A DNA stretch of 64,000 nt from contig NZ_VMSO01000001.1 of NCBI RefSeq assembly GCF_008691045.1, forward strand, positions 248,001 through 312,000, in the 5' to 3' direction. Below the pieces are notes generated by a model. The model was not told where the DNA came from and ran no database searches. It saw only the letters and a program-made list of their open reading frames with translations. The translations under genes and the position numbers were made by a program. This document shows, in pieces, positions 24,431 through 33,323 of the stretch (within the stretch, counting starts at the first letter, position 1; each line of letters opens with the position of its first letter). This DNA comes from Mediterraneibacter catenae (GTDB taxonomy: Bacteria; Bacillota; Clostridia; Lachnospirales; Lachnospiraceae).

Positions 24431-25146
24431 TGTCTGTACAGCGATTATTTCGGAGAAATGGGGAGACTTACAACGAGAAGATAAAGAGGCTGGGGAATGT
24501 TCTTGCGGAGGCAGATACAATTGTGATCGGTGCGGGGGCAGGGCTTTCCACATCGGCGGGTTTTGTGTACGACGGAGAACGCTTTGAGAAATATTTTTCA
24601 GATTTCAAAACAAAATATGGATTCCGCGATATGTATTCGGGAGGGTTCTGGCCCTACGATACATTGGAAGAACACTGGGCGTACTGGAGCCGGTATATCT
24701 GGATCAACCGGTATATGGATGCCCCGGAGCCGGTGTATGACGAACTGCTTGATCTTGTAAAGGATAAAGATTATTTTGTTTTGACGACAAATGTAGATCA
24801 CTGTTTTCAGAAAGCGGGATTTGACAGGGAAAGACTTTTCTATACGCAGGGAGATTACGGTCTGTTCCAGTGTTCGGAACCGTGCTGCCAGAAGACGTGG
24901 GACAATAAAGAGGTGATCCGTCAGATGGTTGAGCGGCAGAAAGATATGTGTGTTCCGTCCGAACTGGTGCCGCACTGTCCGGACTGCGGGAAACCCATGT
25001 CCATGAACCTGTGGGCGGATGATACATTTGTGCAGGATGCGACATATGTATGCATTAATTACAGGGATGCGGCGGTGCCGCAGGAGATTGCTGAGCGGTC
25101 GATCTGTATAGATGGGGATATTGGGGAGATACTGATAGAATTATAA
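24427..25146 (+). CDS. SirTM-type sirtuin with an internal deletion
   Basis: The 239-residue protein keeps the N-terminal half: IVIGAGAGLSTSAGFVYDG (about residues 32-50), the WAYWSRYIWINRY helix, LTTNVDHCFQKAGF, TQGDYG and CSEPCC/CPDC zinc ligands. It then jumps from DDTFVQD directly to ATYVCINYRDAAVP. The roughly 45 residues with the LELGVG-x-NTP strand seen in the paralogue at 20771 are missing in frame, near position 25044. That strand contributes to the NAD/ADP-ribose pocket, so activity is doubtful. It overlaps the PPOX gene by four bases. Confidence 0.82.
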   Translation: MMSVQRLFRRNGETYNEKIKRLGNVLAEADTIVIGAGAGLSTSAGFVYDGERFEKYFSDFKTKYGFRDMYSGGFWPYDTLEEHWAYWSRYIWINRYMDAPEPVYDELLDLVKDKDYFVLTTNVDHCFQKAGFDRERLFYTQGDYGLFQCSEPCCQKTWDNKEVIRQMVERQKDMCVPSELVPHCPDCGKPMSMNLWADDTFVQDATYVCINYRDAAVPQEIAERSICIDGDIGEILIEL

Positions 25147-25170
25147 GAGAGCAGATTCCATTTAAATTCT

Positions 25171-25206
25171 AAAACAGAAAAATGTTAAAAGTTGCAAAAA
25201 TCTTTT
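25171..25206. repeat. Direct repeat, first copy, before the AAA gene
   Basis: About 35 bases starting AAACAGAAAAATG and ending TTGCAAAAATCTTTT recur at 25256-25290, 50 bases apart. Here the palindrome at the end is incomplete. Confidence 0.6.
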
Positions 25207-25255
25207 CTAAAACCGCGTCGATATATTGAGCTGGCATTTGTTTTGTGATAAAATA

Positions 25256-25294
25256 GAACAGAAAAATGCTGAGAGTTGCAAAAATCTTTTGCAA
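25256..25294. repeat. Direct repeat, second copy, with TTGCAAAA-ATC-TTTTGCAA palindrome
   Basis: This is the second copy of the repeat. Its 3' end forms a perfect 8-bp palindrome (25276-25294) lying immediately before GGAGG at 25295. It is likely an operator or a translation-blocking hairpin for the ATPase gene. Confidence 0.55.
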
Positions 25295-25306
25295 GGAGGT
25301 CGCTGA

Positions 25307-26602
25307 ATGGAGATCCGCAGAAATTTCTATCTGGACAAATTGATAAAAAGAAAGAACAATGGTCTTATTAAGGTTATCACTGGTATTCGCAGGTGTGGTA
25401 AGTCCTATCTGCTCAATAACCTTTTCTATCATCATTTACTAGAGAGCGGCGTGGACGTTGACCATATCATACGTTTTGCCTTTGACTCAGCGGATGATCT
25501 GTACTTGATCGGCGAAAGCCTTATTGGGATTGAAAAAGAAAAGCGTGGGGCAGACCCGGAAAAATTCATGGCTTATGTCCGAACCAAAGTCGTTGACGAT
25601 GGAATGTATTATTTGCTGCTTGATGAAATTCAGATGTTGGATTGTTTTGAAGCTGTATTGAATAGTTATCTGCGTAAGGATAACATGGATGTATTTGTGA
25701 CAGGAAGTAATGCAAAGCTCCTGTCCAAAGACATTGCTACTGAGTTTGCCGGCCGTGGCGATGAAGTTCATATGTATCCTTTAAGTTTTGCGGAGTTTAT
25801 GTCTGTATATGAAGGCGATAAGTATACGGGACTGTCTGAATATATGCTCTATGGCGGCATTCCCTCAGTTGTCTTGCGTGATGGGGCAAATGATAAAGCT
25901 GTGGCATTACAGAATCTGTTCAGTGAAATATATATCCAGGATATATGCAGGCGGAACCGTGTCAAGAATATCGGCGAATTGGAGGATCTGCTGAACACTC
26001 TTTCTTCTGCGATTGGTTCTCTGACTAATCCGGAGAAGCTTAAAAACACTTTTAGAACTGTGAAGAAATCTAAAATAACTTCCAATACCATTAAAAAGTA
26101 TTTGGATTATTTTGAAGATTCATTCCTGATCGAGTCCGCACAGCGCTATGACATCAAGGGAAAGTCATATATTGAAACCCCAAAAAAATATTACTTTTCT
26201 GACCTTGGACTTCGGAATGCAAGAATTAACTTTCGTCAGTTTGAACAGACTCATTCTATGGAAAATGTGATTTACAATGAGCTTCGTATGCGTGGTTACA
26301 GCGTGGACGTAGGAGTTGTACCTATCGCTGAAAAAGATCGGACCGGGAAAGTAACACGTAAGCAGTTGGAAGTTGATTTTGTGTGTAATCTTGGTTCTTC
26401 CAGATACTATATTCAATCTGTCTATACCCTGCCTGATGAAGCAAAGCGCACTCAGGAGGTCAGACCATTCAGAAAGATAGATGATTCTTTCAAGAAAATC
26501 ATCATTACCAGGGACATGGTGCCGATGCAGTATGATGAATATGGTATCCTGACCGTAAACATCTATGATTTTCTGCTTGACCCGAAATGTCTTGAAAAAT
26601 AA
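25307..26602 (+). CDS. AAA ATPase with DUF4143 domain
   Basis: The protein has 431 residues. The Walker A is GIRRCGKSYLLNN (about residues 25-37) and the Walker B is YYLLLDEIQML near 101-111, with a sensor TGSNAKLLS. The C-terminal half (FIEDSFLIESAQRYDIKGKSYIETPKKYYFSDLGL region and onward) is DUF4143. These ATPases are widespread in gut bacteria. A role as solitary ATPases or in toxin-like systems has been suggested but not shown. GGAGG precedes ATG 25307. It stands alone between direct repeats and the DUF5131 gene. Confidence 0.88.
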   Translation: MEIRRNFYLDKLIKRKNNGLIKVITGIRRCGKSYLLNNLFYHHLLESGVDVDHIIRFAFDSADDLYLIGESLIGIEKEKRGADPEKFMAYVRTKVVDDGMYYLLLDEIQMLDCFEAVLNSYLRKDNMDVFVTGSNAKLLSKDIATEFAGRGDEVHMYPLSFAEFMSVYEGDKYTGLSEYMLYGGIPSVVLRDGANDKAVALQNLFSEIYIQDICRRNRVKNIGELEDLLNTLSSAIGSLTNPEKLKNTFRTVKKSKITSNTIKKYLDYFEDSFLIESAQRYDIKGKSYIETPKKYYFSDLGLRNARINFRQFEQTHSMENVIYNELRMRGYSVDVGVVPIAEKDRTGKVTRKQLEVDFVCNLGSSRYYIQSVYTLPDEAKRTQEVRPFRKIDDSFKKIIITRDMVPMQYDEYGILTVNIYDFLLDPKCLEK

Positions 26603-26661
26603 AGAAGTAAGTCAAAATGCCGAAAAAAATTGCCAGATTACCGAAAAAGGAGTATAAACAT

Positions 26662-27537
26662 ATGCATGACATCTGGAATCCATGGCACGGCTGCAGGAAG
26701 TGCTCGGAGGGATGCGAAAACTGTTATATGTATTTTCTTGACCGGATGCGGGAGCAGGACGGGAGCCGGATCTACCGGACTAAGAACGGCTTCCGCTATC
26801 CGTTGTCCAAGGACCGGCAGGGAAAGTACAAAGTAAAGAGTGGAGAGATGATCCGGGTCTGTATGACTTCGGATTTTTTCCTTGAAGAGGCGGATGAATG
26901 GCGGGATGAGGCGTGGTCTGTCATGCGTGAGAGGAAGGATGTGAAGTTTTTTCTTCTGACGAAGCGGCCTGAGCGCGTCTCTTTCTGTCTTCCCTACGAC
27001 TGGGGAAATGGATGGGACAATGTCTTCTTCAATGTAACCTGCGAGAACCAGAGGCGGGCGGATGAGAGGATACCGATCCTGTTTGAGCTGCCCTTTAAGC
27101 ACAAAGGAATTATGACCGCTCCGCTGATCGGTCCGGTGGATATTGAAAAATATCTGCCGGCAGGGCAGATCGAACAGGTGATATGCGGCGGGGAGAACTA
27201 TGACGGTTCCCGTCTCTGCCGCTATGAGTGGGTAAAGCTCTTAAGTGATCAGTGCAGAAAATATGACGTTACATTCAACTTTATCGAGACGGGCACCTGT
27301 TTTGCGGTGGGTGAAAAAGTATACCGCATTCCGGATAAGAGGACGCAGGCTCAACAGGCATTCCGGTCGGGGTTGAATTATAAGGGGAAAGAGATCCATT
27401 TCCATCTGACAGATGAATGGGGGTATGACATCCCGGAGGAAGAGCTCTATGTTCCCCATTATCATCCGGTCACATGTGTGGAATGTTCCAACCGTCTGAC
27501 GTGCAACGGATGCTCAGACTGTGGAAAGTGTTCCTAG
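26662..27537 (+). CDS. DUF5131 (phage Gp37/Gp68-like) protein
   Basis: The 291-residue protein begins MHDIWNPWHGCRKCSEGCENCYMYF, the cysteine-rich radical-SAM-like start of DUF5131. VFFNVTCENQRRADERI and CGGENYDGSRLCRYEWVKLLSDQC follow, and a Cys-rich tail (CVECSNRLTCNGCSDCGKC) adds seven cysteines. It probably binds one or more Fe-S clusters. The reaction is unknown. ATG 26662 is preferred because AAAGGAG lies 10 bases upstream; an in-frame ATG at 26617 has none. The family is often phage-borne, but no other phage genes are nearby. Confidence 0.82.
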   Translation: MHDIWNPWHGCRKCSEGCENCYMYFLDRMREQDGSRIYRTKNGFRYPLSKDRQGKYKVKSGEMIRVCMTSDFFLEEADEWRDEAWSVMRERKDVKFFLLTKRPERVSFCLPYDWGNGWDNVFFNVTCENQRRADERIPILFELPFKHKGIMTAPLIGPVDIEKYLPAGQIEQVICGGENYDGSRLCRYEWVKLLSDQCRKYDVTFNFIETGTCFAVGEKVYRIPDKRTQAQQAFRSGLNYKGKEIHFHLTDEWGYDIPEEELYVPHYHPVTCVECSNRLTCNGCSDCGKCS

Positions 27538-27582
27538 TGCAGCGATTACAGTTATATAAGTTATTACGAGGGAAGGATAGCT

Positions 27583-28386
27583 ATGCAGTCAAGATCAAAA
27601 ATGTTAAAAAAAGCTTTTACCACGGCATTCCCCTATACGATATCGATATTTGCCGGATTCTGGTTCCTGGGTATTACATATGGGATATACATGAATGTGT
27701 CAGGATTCAGCTTCTGGTATCCGATGCTCATGAGTGTGACGATATTTGCCGGCTCGATTGAATTCGTGACCGTCAATATGCTCCTTGGAGCATTTAATCC
27801 GCTGCAGGCCTTTGCTATGACACTGATGATCAATGCGAGGCATCTGTTCTACGGGATTTCCATGCTGGACAAGTTCCGGGGAGTCGGCAGGAAGAAGTTT
27901 TATCTTATATTCGGGATGTGTGATGAGACGTTCTCAATTAACTATACAGCAGACATTCCGGAAGATGTGGACAGGGGATGGTTTATGTTTTTCGTCACTC
28001 TTCTGAATCATTTTTACTGGTTCTCCGGCGCGACACTGGGCGGTATCTTCGGGTCTCTGATCAATTTTAATACAGAAGGTCTTGAATTTGTCATGACAGC
28101 TATGTTCGTGGTAATCTTTCTTGAACAGTGGCTTAAGGAAAAAGATCACACGAGTTCTCTCATCGGACTGGGGATCTCGATTCTCTGCCTTATCGCATTC
28201 GGAGCGGATAACTTTATCATCCCGGCAATGCTTGCAATCCTCGGCGTGCTGACGCTGATGCGGCATCCGCTTGAAAGAAAAGATGGTGTGGAAAGCAAAG
28301 CCGGAGTAAATGAAGTGGAAGACAGTCAGTCAGAAAAGAAGAATGTTGAGCTGAGCAGTCTTGGGGAAGGAGGAGATGTACAATGA
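27583..28386 (+). CDS. azlC: AzlC-family branched-chain amino acid exporter subunit
   Basis: The 267-residue membrane protein has about six helices. [49 protein letters not shown] and [10 protein letters not shown] are characteristic of AzlC, the large subunit of the two-component exporter of branched-chain amino acids and their analogues. The roughly 40-residue hydrophilic tail ([20 protein letters not shown]) is unusually long. Its stop overlaps the ATG of azlD in an ATGA. Confidence 0.92.
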   Translation: MQSRSKMLKKAFTTAFPYTISIFAGFWFLGITYGIYMNVSGFSFWYPMLMSVTIFAGSIEFVTVNMLLGAFNPLQAFAMTLMINARHLFYGISMLDKFRGVGRKKFYLIFGMCDETFSINYTADIPEDVDRGWFMFFVTLLNHFYWFSGATLGGIFGSLINFNTEGLEFVMTAMFVVIFLEQWLKEKDHTSSLIGLGISILCLIAFGADNFIIPAMLAILGVLTLMRHPLERKDGVESKAGVNEVEDSQSEKKNVELSSLGEGGDVQ

Positions 28387-28709
28387 CGCTGACACAACAG
28401 ATCATCACAGTTGCAATGGTAGTCCTCGGCACGGCGGTCACCCGCTTCCTGCCCTTTCTTTTATTCCCGGCAGGCAGGACGACGCCGAAGTATGTACAGT
28501 ATCTGGGCAGAGTGCTGCCTGCGGCAGTATTCGGCCTGCTCGTCGTTTACAGTCTGAAAGACGTGAGCATCCTCACCGGAAGCCACGGCATACCGGAGCT
28601 GATCTCGATCGTTCTGGTTATTGTGCTCCATGTGTGGAAACGGCAGATGCTTCTGTCTATTGCCGGAGGGACAGTGTGCTACATGCTGTTAGTGCAGCTC
28701 GTTTTCTGA
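28383..28709 (+). CDS. azlD: AzlD-family branched-chain amino acid exporter subunit
   Basis: This 108-residue small subunit has four helices. [32 protein letters not shown] and [20 protein letters not shown] fit AzlD. It is translationally coupled to azlC through a four-base overlap, and GGAAGGAGG lies inside the azlC end. Confidence 0.92.
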   Translation: MTLTQQIITVAMVVLGTAVTRFLPFLLFPAGRTTPKYVQYLGRVLPAAVFGLLVVYSLKDVSILTGSHGIPELISIVLVIVLHVWKRQMLLSIAGGTVCYMLLVQLVF

Positions 28710-28882
28710 AGATGTGAATTGTGAGCGCAGCACGGAACATTCCGGAGCTATCACAGCAGAGATTTTGACCGGTATAATTTTAATCATTTAGAAACAAAAC
28801 AAAAACATTTTGGAAATAATGAACAGCTATTGTGAAATCAGATGTGCATTTTGGTGCGGAACTTCATTCGAGGAGGAAGACT

Positions 28883-30037
28883 ATGCGCGGATTTCACATT
28901 CCGATATGGCGGAAGATGACTGCTAAAATAAAAAAAGTAAAAATGCCTGACCTGAGCCTGCAGGTAAAGATAATGCTGTACATTGCCGCCCTCGCCTGTG
29001 CCGTGCTGTCAATAGTCAGTATCACATGCGGGGGCATTTTCCCGCCGGCAGCAGAGTATGCGGTATATACTGCAGCCGGAATTACGCTGTTTGTGTCCTG
29101 TTTTTATTTGGCGGGGGACCTGGACCTGCTGAAGCAGAAGATCATGGAGCTGGCACGTTCGAATACACTGACCGCACGACTCACGGACGATATAGAATAC
29201 AGATCGGTTCTGTTTGCTGTGTGCGGAGTCTGTATGAATATAGTGTTTGCCCTGTTCAATGGCATCGCCGGATGGATGAGCCGGTCCGCGTGGTTTGGCA
29301 CGCTGTCCGCGTATTATCTGATCCTCGGGATGATGCGCGCCTATTGGATATTTCACAGTCAGGACAAAGTGAGAAACCGGGAAAATCAAAGGAGCAGCCG
29401 TGCCCCGGAGAGGAATATATGGCGCTGTTACGGCGTCCTGTTCCTCTTTCTGGCAGTCGTCCTCTGCGGGGCGGGAAGCCTTTATGTAAATCCGGAACAT
29501 ACCGCATGCGTGGCAGACGGTCCGGATTTCCCGGATGTATTTAAGCCTGTAGCATCAGCTCAGGCAAAAGCCGCCGGCATGTCAGCAGCGACCCTCTATG
29601 TCTATTATGATAATAAGGAGGATATGTTTCGCAAGGTTTACATGGATGTGAAAAAGCACATGACAGAGAAATGCAGCAGGGATATTGATCCGGAGGGCAG
29701 CGTAGAAGAGGCGGTCAGAAAACTCTGCGGAAACCTGCTTGACTATATGCAGGAATACACGGATGAATTTTTATTCATAGAACAGGCGTGTAATTCTCCT
29801 ATGACAACGGATGAAATGCTGGAGACGCTTGAACAATATAACAAAGACACGGTAAGGATTTTTCAGAGAGGGATAGAGGAAGGAATCTTGAAACCGGCCT
29901 CACCCGCTCTTCTTATCAGCTTTTGTTACTATCCGATCCAGCAGATTTTCAAAGAATGGCGGAAAGACAGATCCATGCTTCCCGATGTGGATTTTGATAT
30001 GGTCTTTCAGATGTGCTGGGATGCAGTCAAACGATAA
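28883..30037 (+). CDS. Chimera: truncated membrane protein fused to truncated TetR regulator
   Basis: A single 384-residue frame starts at ATG 28883 behind GAGGAGG. Residues 1 to about 205 form an uncharacterised membrane protein with helices at about 30-50, 60-77, 108-127, 138-155 and 182-200. From about 221 it becomes a TetR/AcrR protein: PVASAQAKAAGMSAATLYVYYDNKEDMFRKVYMDV (helices 2-3 and 4), then a full ligand domain ending at 384. The TetR part lacks its first helix and the membrane part seems to lack its last. A deletion joining two genes in frame is the simplest explanation. A membrane-tethered regulator is possible but unlikely. Confidence 0.75.
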   Translation: MRGFHIPIWRKMTAKIKKVKMPDLSLQVKIMLYIAALACAVLSIVSITCGGIFPPAAEYAVYTAAGITLFVSCFYLAGDLDLLKQKIMELARSNTLTARLTDDIEYRSVLFAVCGVCMNIVFALFNGIAGWMSRSAWFGTLSAYYLILGMMRAYWIFHSQDKVRNRENQRSSRAPERNIWRCYGVLFLFLAVVLCGAGSLYVNPEHTACVADGPDFPDVFKPVASAQAKAAGMSAATLYVYYDNKEDMFRKVYMDVKKHMTEKCSRDIDPEGSVEEAVRKLCGNLLDYMQEYTDEFLFIEQACNSPMTTDEMLETLEQYNKDTVRIFQRGIEEGILKPASPALLISFCYYPIQQIFKEWRKDRSMLPDVDFDMVFQMCWDAVKR

Positions 30038-30156
30038 AAGAGGCACCTGCCTGGTGCTTCCTTTTTTACAATATAAATTAAATGAATATTCGATTAAAAA
30101 GTGGCGTGGTGGAAAAGAAGTAATCCGTATTCGGAAAGGGAAAGGAGTAATAAGAA

Positions 30157-31040
30157 ATGAGATACACAGAATTCAAAAACGGCATAAAGCTTTCTAAGCT
30201 GGGATTAGGCGCCATGCGCCTTCCACAGACCGAACCCGGTTTCGGAAAACCTGTCGACGAGGTAAAAGCACGGGAACTTATTGATTATTGCATGGCGCAC
30301 GGTGTGAATTACTATGACACTGCTTATATTTATCATGGGGGAAGATCAGATATTTCGGATTTTCATTTCACGGAACGCCAGGCTGCCTGAGAAGACTTCT
30401 GGAAAAAAACGAATGGGATTTTGTACAGATACAGCTGAATTATTATGACTGGTATCAGGGGACTGCAAGACAGCAGTATGAAATATTAAGAGAACATGAT
30501 ATTCCTGTTATGGTAATGGAACCCGTTCATGGAGGCATGTTAGCCGTTCTTCCGGAAGACTGCAGACAGCTTCTGCAGGACAAGAATATCTCACCGGCCG
30601 GGTGGGCGCTTCGATTTGTAATGAATCTCCCAGGCGTATCGGTTACTCTCAGCGGTATGTCTGAGACGGGGCAGGCGGAAGAAAATACAGCAGCGGCAGA
30701 TTCAGAGCATAGTCTGACCCGGAAAGAACTTTCACGGCTGGAGAGGATCAGCGAGATACTTCACAAAAAAATAGCGGTTCCCTGTACCGGATGCCGCTAC
30801 TGCTGTGACAACTGTCCTCAAGGCCTGGATATTCCTTTTTTGCTGTCGGCATATAATGATTATCGTGATGAAGCTGCTGCATTAGGCGATAAAAATCTGG
30901 CAGTCTGGCGGCTGTTCCGCCTAAAAGCGTTAGCAAAAGAAAAACAGCCCTCTGCCTGTATCGGGTGCGGCAGTTGTACGGAACATTGTCCGCAGGGGCT
31001 TGATATCCCTTCCTATATGCGGGAAATGTCAGCGGTATGA
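30157..31040 (+). pseudogene. Ferredoxin-type aldo/keto reductase with central deletion and frameshift
   Basis: The start at 30157 (MRYTEFKNGIKLSKLGLGAMRLP, GVNYYDTAYIYHGG) is good and behind AAAGGAG. At about 30340-30350 roughly 90 residues are missing and the frame changes. The rest reads from FGFSFHGTPGCLRRLLEKNEWDFVQIQLNYYDW in another frame to a normal end with two 4Fe-4S motifs (CTGCRYCCDNCP and CIGCGSCTEHCP). The lost segment includes catalytic Lys/His of the barrel. Two stops follow the first part, so no full-length product is possible. Confidence 0.85.
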
Positions 31041-31086
31041 TGGAGTTATGCGGATGAGGAGACAAAAGAGGAAAAAAGCTAAAAGA

Positions 31087-31125
31087 GCGATGTGCAGTCT
31101 GGTAAAAACTCAAACTGCGCATCGC
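31087..31125. terminator. Hairpin between convergent aldo/keto reductase genes
   Basis: GCGATGTGCAGT (31087-31098) pairs with ACTGCGCATCGC (31114-31125). There is no strong U-run, so this is a probable terminator only. Confidence 0.45.
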
Positions 31126-31177
31126 TTCCGGGGAATGCAGCCACAGCCTTTTTGGGACGCATTTGACTGTTCAATAC

Positions 31178-32017
31178 CTATACGAGCGACATAAACCACT
31201 CGACAGTCGCCGGGTCGTAGTGGGAGAAGAACAGGCTGTTTCCTGTATCCAGAGCTTCAATCTCTTTCATCTCCTCATCGGTCAGGGAGAAGTCAAAGAT
31301 ATTAAAGTTTTCTTCCATACGGTTCTTGTGTGTGGATTTCGGGATCAGCACTACATCACTCTGAAGAAGGAAACGGAGTGCTGTCTGAGCTACAGATTTG
31401 CCGTATTTTTCACCAATTTTTTTCAGCACCGGATTGTTGAAATAATCGTTCTTGCCTTCTGCAAAAGGTCCCCATGACATAATCTGGGTTCCGTTCTTTT
31501 TCATGTATTCTTTTGCGGTCTTCTGCTGCTGGAATACATGGGTCTCAACCTGATTTACAGCCGGTTTGATCCTGGAGAAATGGAAGATATCCAGATACCG
31601 GTCCGGATAGAAGTTGGAAACACCGATGGCGCGTACCTTGCCCTCATCGTAAGCCTCTTCCATTGCGCGGTAAGTTCCGTAGTAATCGCCGAAAGGCTGA
31701 TGGATCAGGAGCAGATCGATATAGTCTGTCTGCAGCTTCTTCAGAGATTCTTCAATAGAAGCTTTCGCCTTTTCATATCCCGCGTTTGTGATCCATACTT
31801 TTGTCGTGATGAAAAATTCTTCTCTCGGTAGTCCGCATTTTTTCAGGGCGTTTCCGACTCCTTCTTCGTTGCCGTACGCCTGGGCAGTATCAATGCTTCT
31901 GTAGCCTGTCTCAATTGCTTCCAGCACGCAGCGTTCTGTCTCTTCCGGCGGTGTCTGATATACTCCGTATCCTAATTTCGGCATTTTGACGCCATTGTTT
32001 AATGTAACATAATCCAT
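31178..32017 (-). CDS. Aldo/keto reductase (2,5-diketo-D-gluconate reductase type)
   Basis: The 279-residue NADPH-dependent carbonyl reductase carries GYRSIDTAQAYGNEEGVG, holding the catalytic Asp and Tyr (about residues 41-46). TTKVWITNAGYEK holds the Lys, DLLLIHQPFGDYY the His, and VLIPKSTHKNRMEEN the cofactor-phosphate loop. ATG 32017 has AGGAGG upstream. It is divergent from a LysR gene whose start is 119 bases away, the standard pairing for inducible reductases. Confidence 0.93.
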   Translation of the reverse strand: MDYVTLNNGVKMPKLGYGVYQTPPEETERCVLEAIETGYRSIDTAQAYGNEEGVGNALKKCGLPREEFFITTKVWITNAGYEKAKASIEESLKKLQTDYIDLLLIHQPFGDYYGTYRAMEEAYDEGKVRAIGVSNFYPDRYLDIFHFSRIKPAVNQVETHVFQQQKTAKEYMKKNGTQIMSWGPFAEGKNDYFNNPVLKKIGEKYGKSVAQTALRFLLQSDVVLIPKSTHKNRMEENFNIFDFSLTDEEMKEIEALDTGNSLFFSHYDPATVEWFMSLV

Positions 32018-32136
32018 GATAAATACCTCCTGTCTGTCTGTTTTCATTTATAAGTTTACAGCTGGAGCAAAAAAAAGTACAATAAAAATACAGGAATCCA
32101 GATTCCTGAAAATGAATAGTGAAAGGAAAGAGGAAA

Positions 32137-32994
32137 ATGTTGAATCTGCTGGAGCTGGAGCAGCTTTCCGCATTTGCAGAATACGGAACACTATCGAAAG
32201 CTGCTGAAAAACTGAATATTTCACAGCCTACGATCACAAGGACGATGCAGCGTCTTGAGGAGGAGTTTGGGGTACCGTTATTCGAACGAAGCAAGAATCA
32301 CATTGCGCTGAATGAAACAGGAGAGCAGGCTGTCAGTTATGCCGTACAACTTCTGAAAGATGCGAAAGAGGCAGTGGATGCTGTCCGGGCGTTCGACCGG
32401 AGCCGGCATACGATCACGGTCAGTTCCTGCGCGCCTGCACCACTGTGGAGGCTGCTCCCGGCACTGTCGGATGCATTTCCGGATATGACACTGTCATCCT
32501 CTATTAAGAATAACGCATCGGTACTGGAAGATGTGAAATCCGGTCACTGCCTTCTGGCGGTACTGCCGGGGATACCGGAAGAGGGGAAGATTCCGGAAAC
32601 ATATTGCTGCCGGCCCTTTATGAAAGAAAATCTGGCGGTGTGTGTGCCTCCCGACCATGTGCTTGCATGGTATAAAGAGGTGTCTTTTGAAGTGCTAAAC
32701 GGATATAATTTCCTGCTGGGCACAAGGCTCGGGTTCTGGGATGACATGTGCCGGGAGAAAATGCCGGCTTCAAGGTTTCTGGTACAGACGGATCAGTTTA
32801 CAATGGAGGAACTGATCAGGGAATCTTCCCTGCCCTGCTTTGTGACGGACGTTGCTGAATATGACGAAGAAATTTACGGAGACAGAATTGTCATACCTGT
32901 CTCAGACCAGGCGGCGAAGATAACATTTCACATAGTATATAACGGGACAGATAAAAAATATGCCCCGGCGTTTGCACAGCTTTTTAACTTCTGA
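32137..32994 (+). CDS. LysR-family transcriptional regulator
   Basis: The 285-residue protein has an N-terminal helix-turn-helix (FAEYGTLSKAAEKLNISQPTITRTMQRLEEEFG). The effector domain has several Cys (VSSCAPAP, CCRPFM, LPCFVTD) that might sense redox state (inference). ATG 32137 follows AAGGAAAGAGG. It is divergent from the aldo/keto reductase at 32017, its likely target. Confidence 0.92.
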   Translation: MLNLLELEQLSAFAEYGTLSKAAEKLNISQPTITRTMQRLEEEFGVPLFERSKNHIALNETGEQAVSYAVQLLKDAKEAVDAVRAFDRSRHTITVSSCAPAPLWRLLPALSDAFPDMTLSSSIKNNASVLEDVKSGHCLLAVLPGIPEEGKIPETYCCRPFMKENLAVCVPPDHVLAWYKEVSFEVLNGYNFLLGTRLGFWDDMCREKMPASRFLVQTDQFTMEELIRESSLPCFVTDVAEYDEEIYGDRIVIPVSDQAAKITFHIVYNGTDKKYAPAFAQLFNF

Positions 32995-33118
32995 CCATGG
33001 CAGACACCGCTTTTAATATTCCGGAAACGAAACGGAAACGCTTTGTCAATAAAACGGGGTTATCTTTATATCGTCAAACGGAAATAAAGATCATATAAAG
33101 AAAGAAGGAGCAAAGCAA

Positions 33119-33240
33119 ATGGCAAAATCAAAGCTTGTAAAAGCAAATCAGAAAATCGCCGATTCAGCGGCCGGCGGTTACAAGAAAATTGAGAGAGGTG
33201 TAGTCGGCGGATATAAAAAGATTGAAAATGGCGAAGGCGG
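33119..33240 (+). pseudogene. Small GGYKKIE-repeat protein, cut off by a palindrome
   Basis: ATG 33119 with AAGGAG starts MAKSKLVKANQKIADSAAGGYKKIE, then a second GGYKKIENG. This is a familiar small clostridial protein with two GGYKKIE repeats and a longer acidic C-terminus. After about residue 40 the sequence becomes unrelated and runs through the GGGGACGTAGTAAAA palindrome into the antisense of aroF. The C-terminus has been replaced. The function is unknown. Confidence 0.6.
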
Positions 33241-33280
33241 GGGGATTGAAATAATACGGATAGGGACAGGGCAAAACGCA

Positions 33281-33321
33281 ATTGGGGACGTAGTAAAACC
33301 GCATTTTACTACGTCCCCAAT
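33281..33321. repeat. GGGGACGTAGTAAAA palindrome, copy 1 (bidirectional terminator-like)
   Basis: ATTGGGGACGTAGTAAAA (33281-33298) pairs perfectly over 18 bp with 33304-33321 across a 5-base loop. It lies 3 bases from the 3' end of aroF and downstream of the truncated small protein. The same core palindrome occurs at 61247. Confidence 0.75.
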
Positions 33322-33323
33322 AT

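Noticed and set aside
25171-25294. CRISPR-like repeat
   Set aside because: Only two copies with one 50-base interval, an embedded palindrome next to a ribosome binding site, and no cas genes.
26662-27537. Prophage fragment because of the DUF5131 (Gp37/Gp68) gene
   Set aside because: No structural, lysis, integrase or packaging genes are nearby, and the family is also chromosomal.
28832-28882. Earlier start for the membrane-TetR chimera
   Set aside because: ATG 28883 has GAGGAGG at the right distance. The upstream codons lie within the ribosome binding site region and are not conserved-looking.
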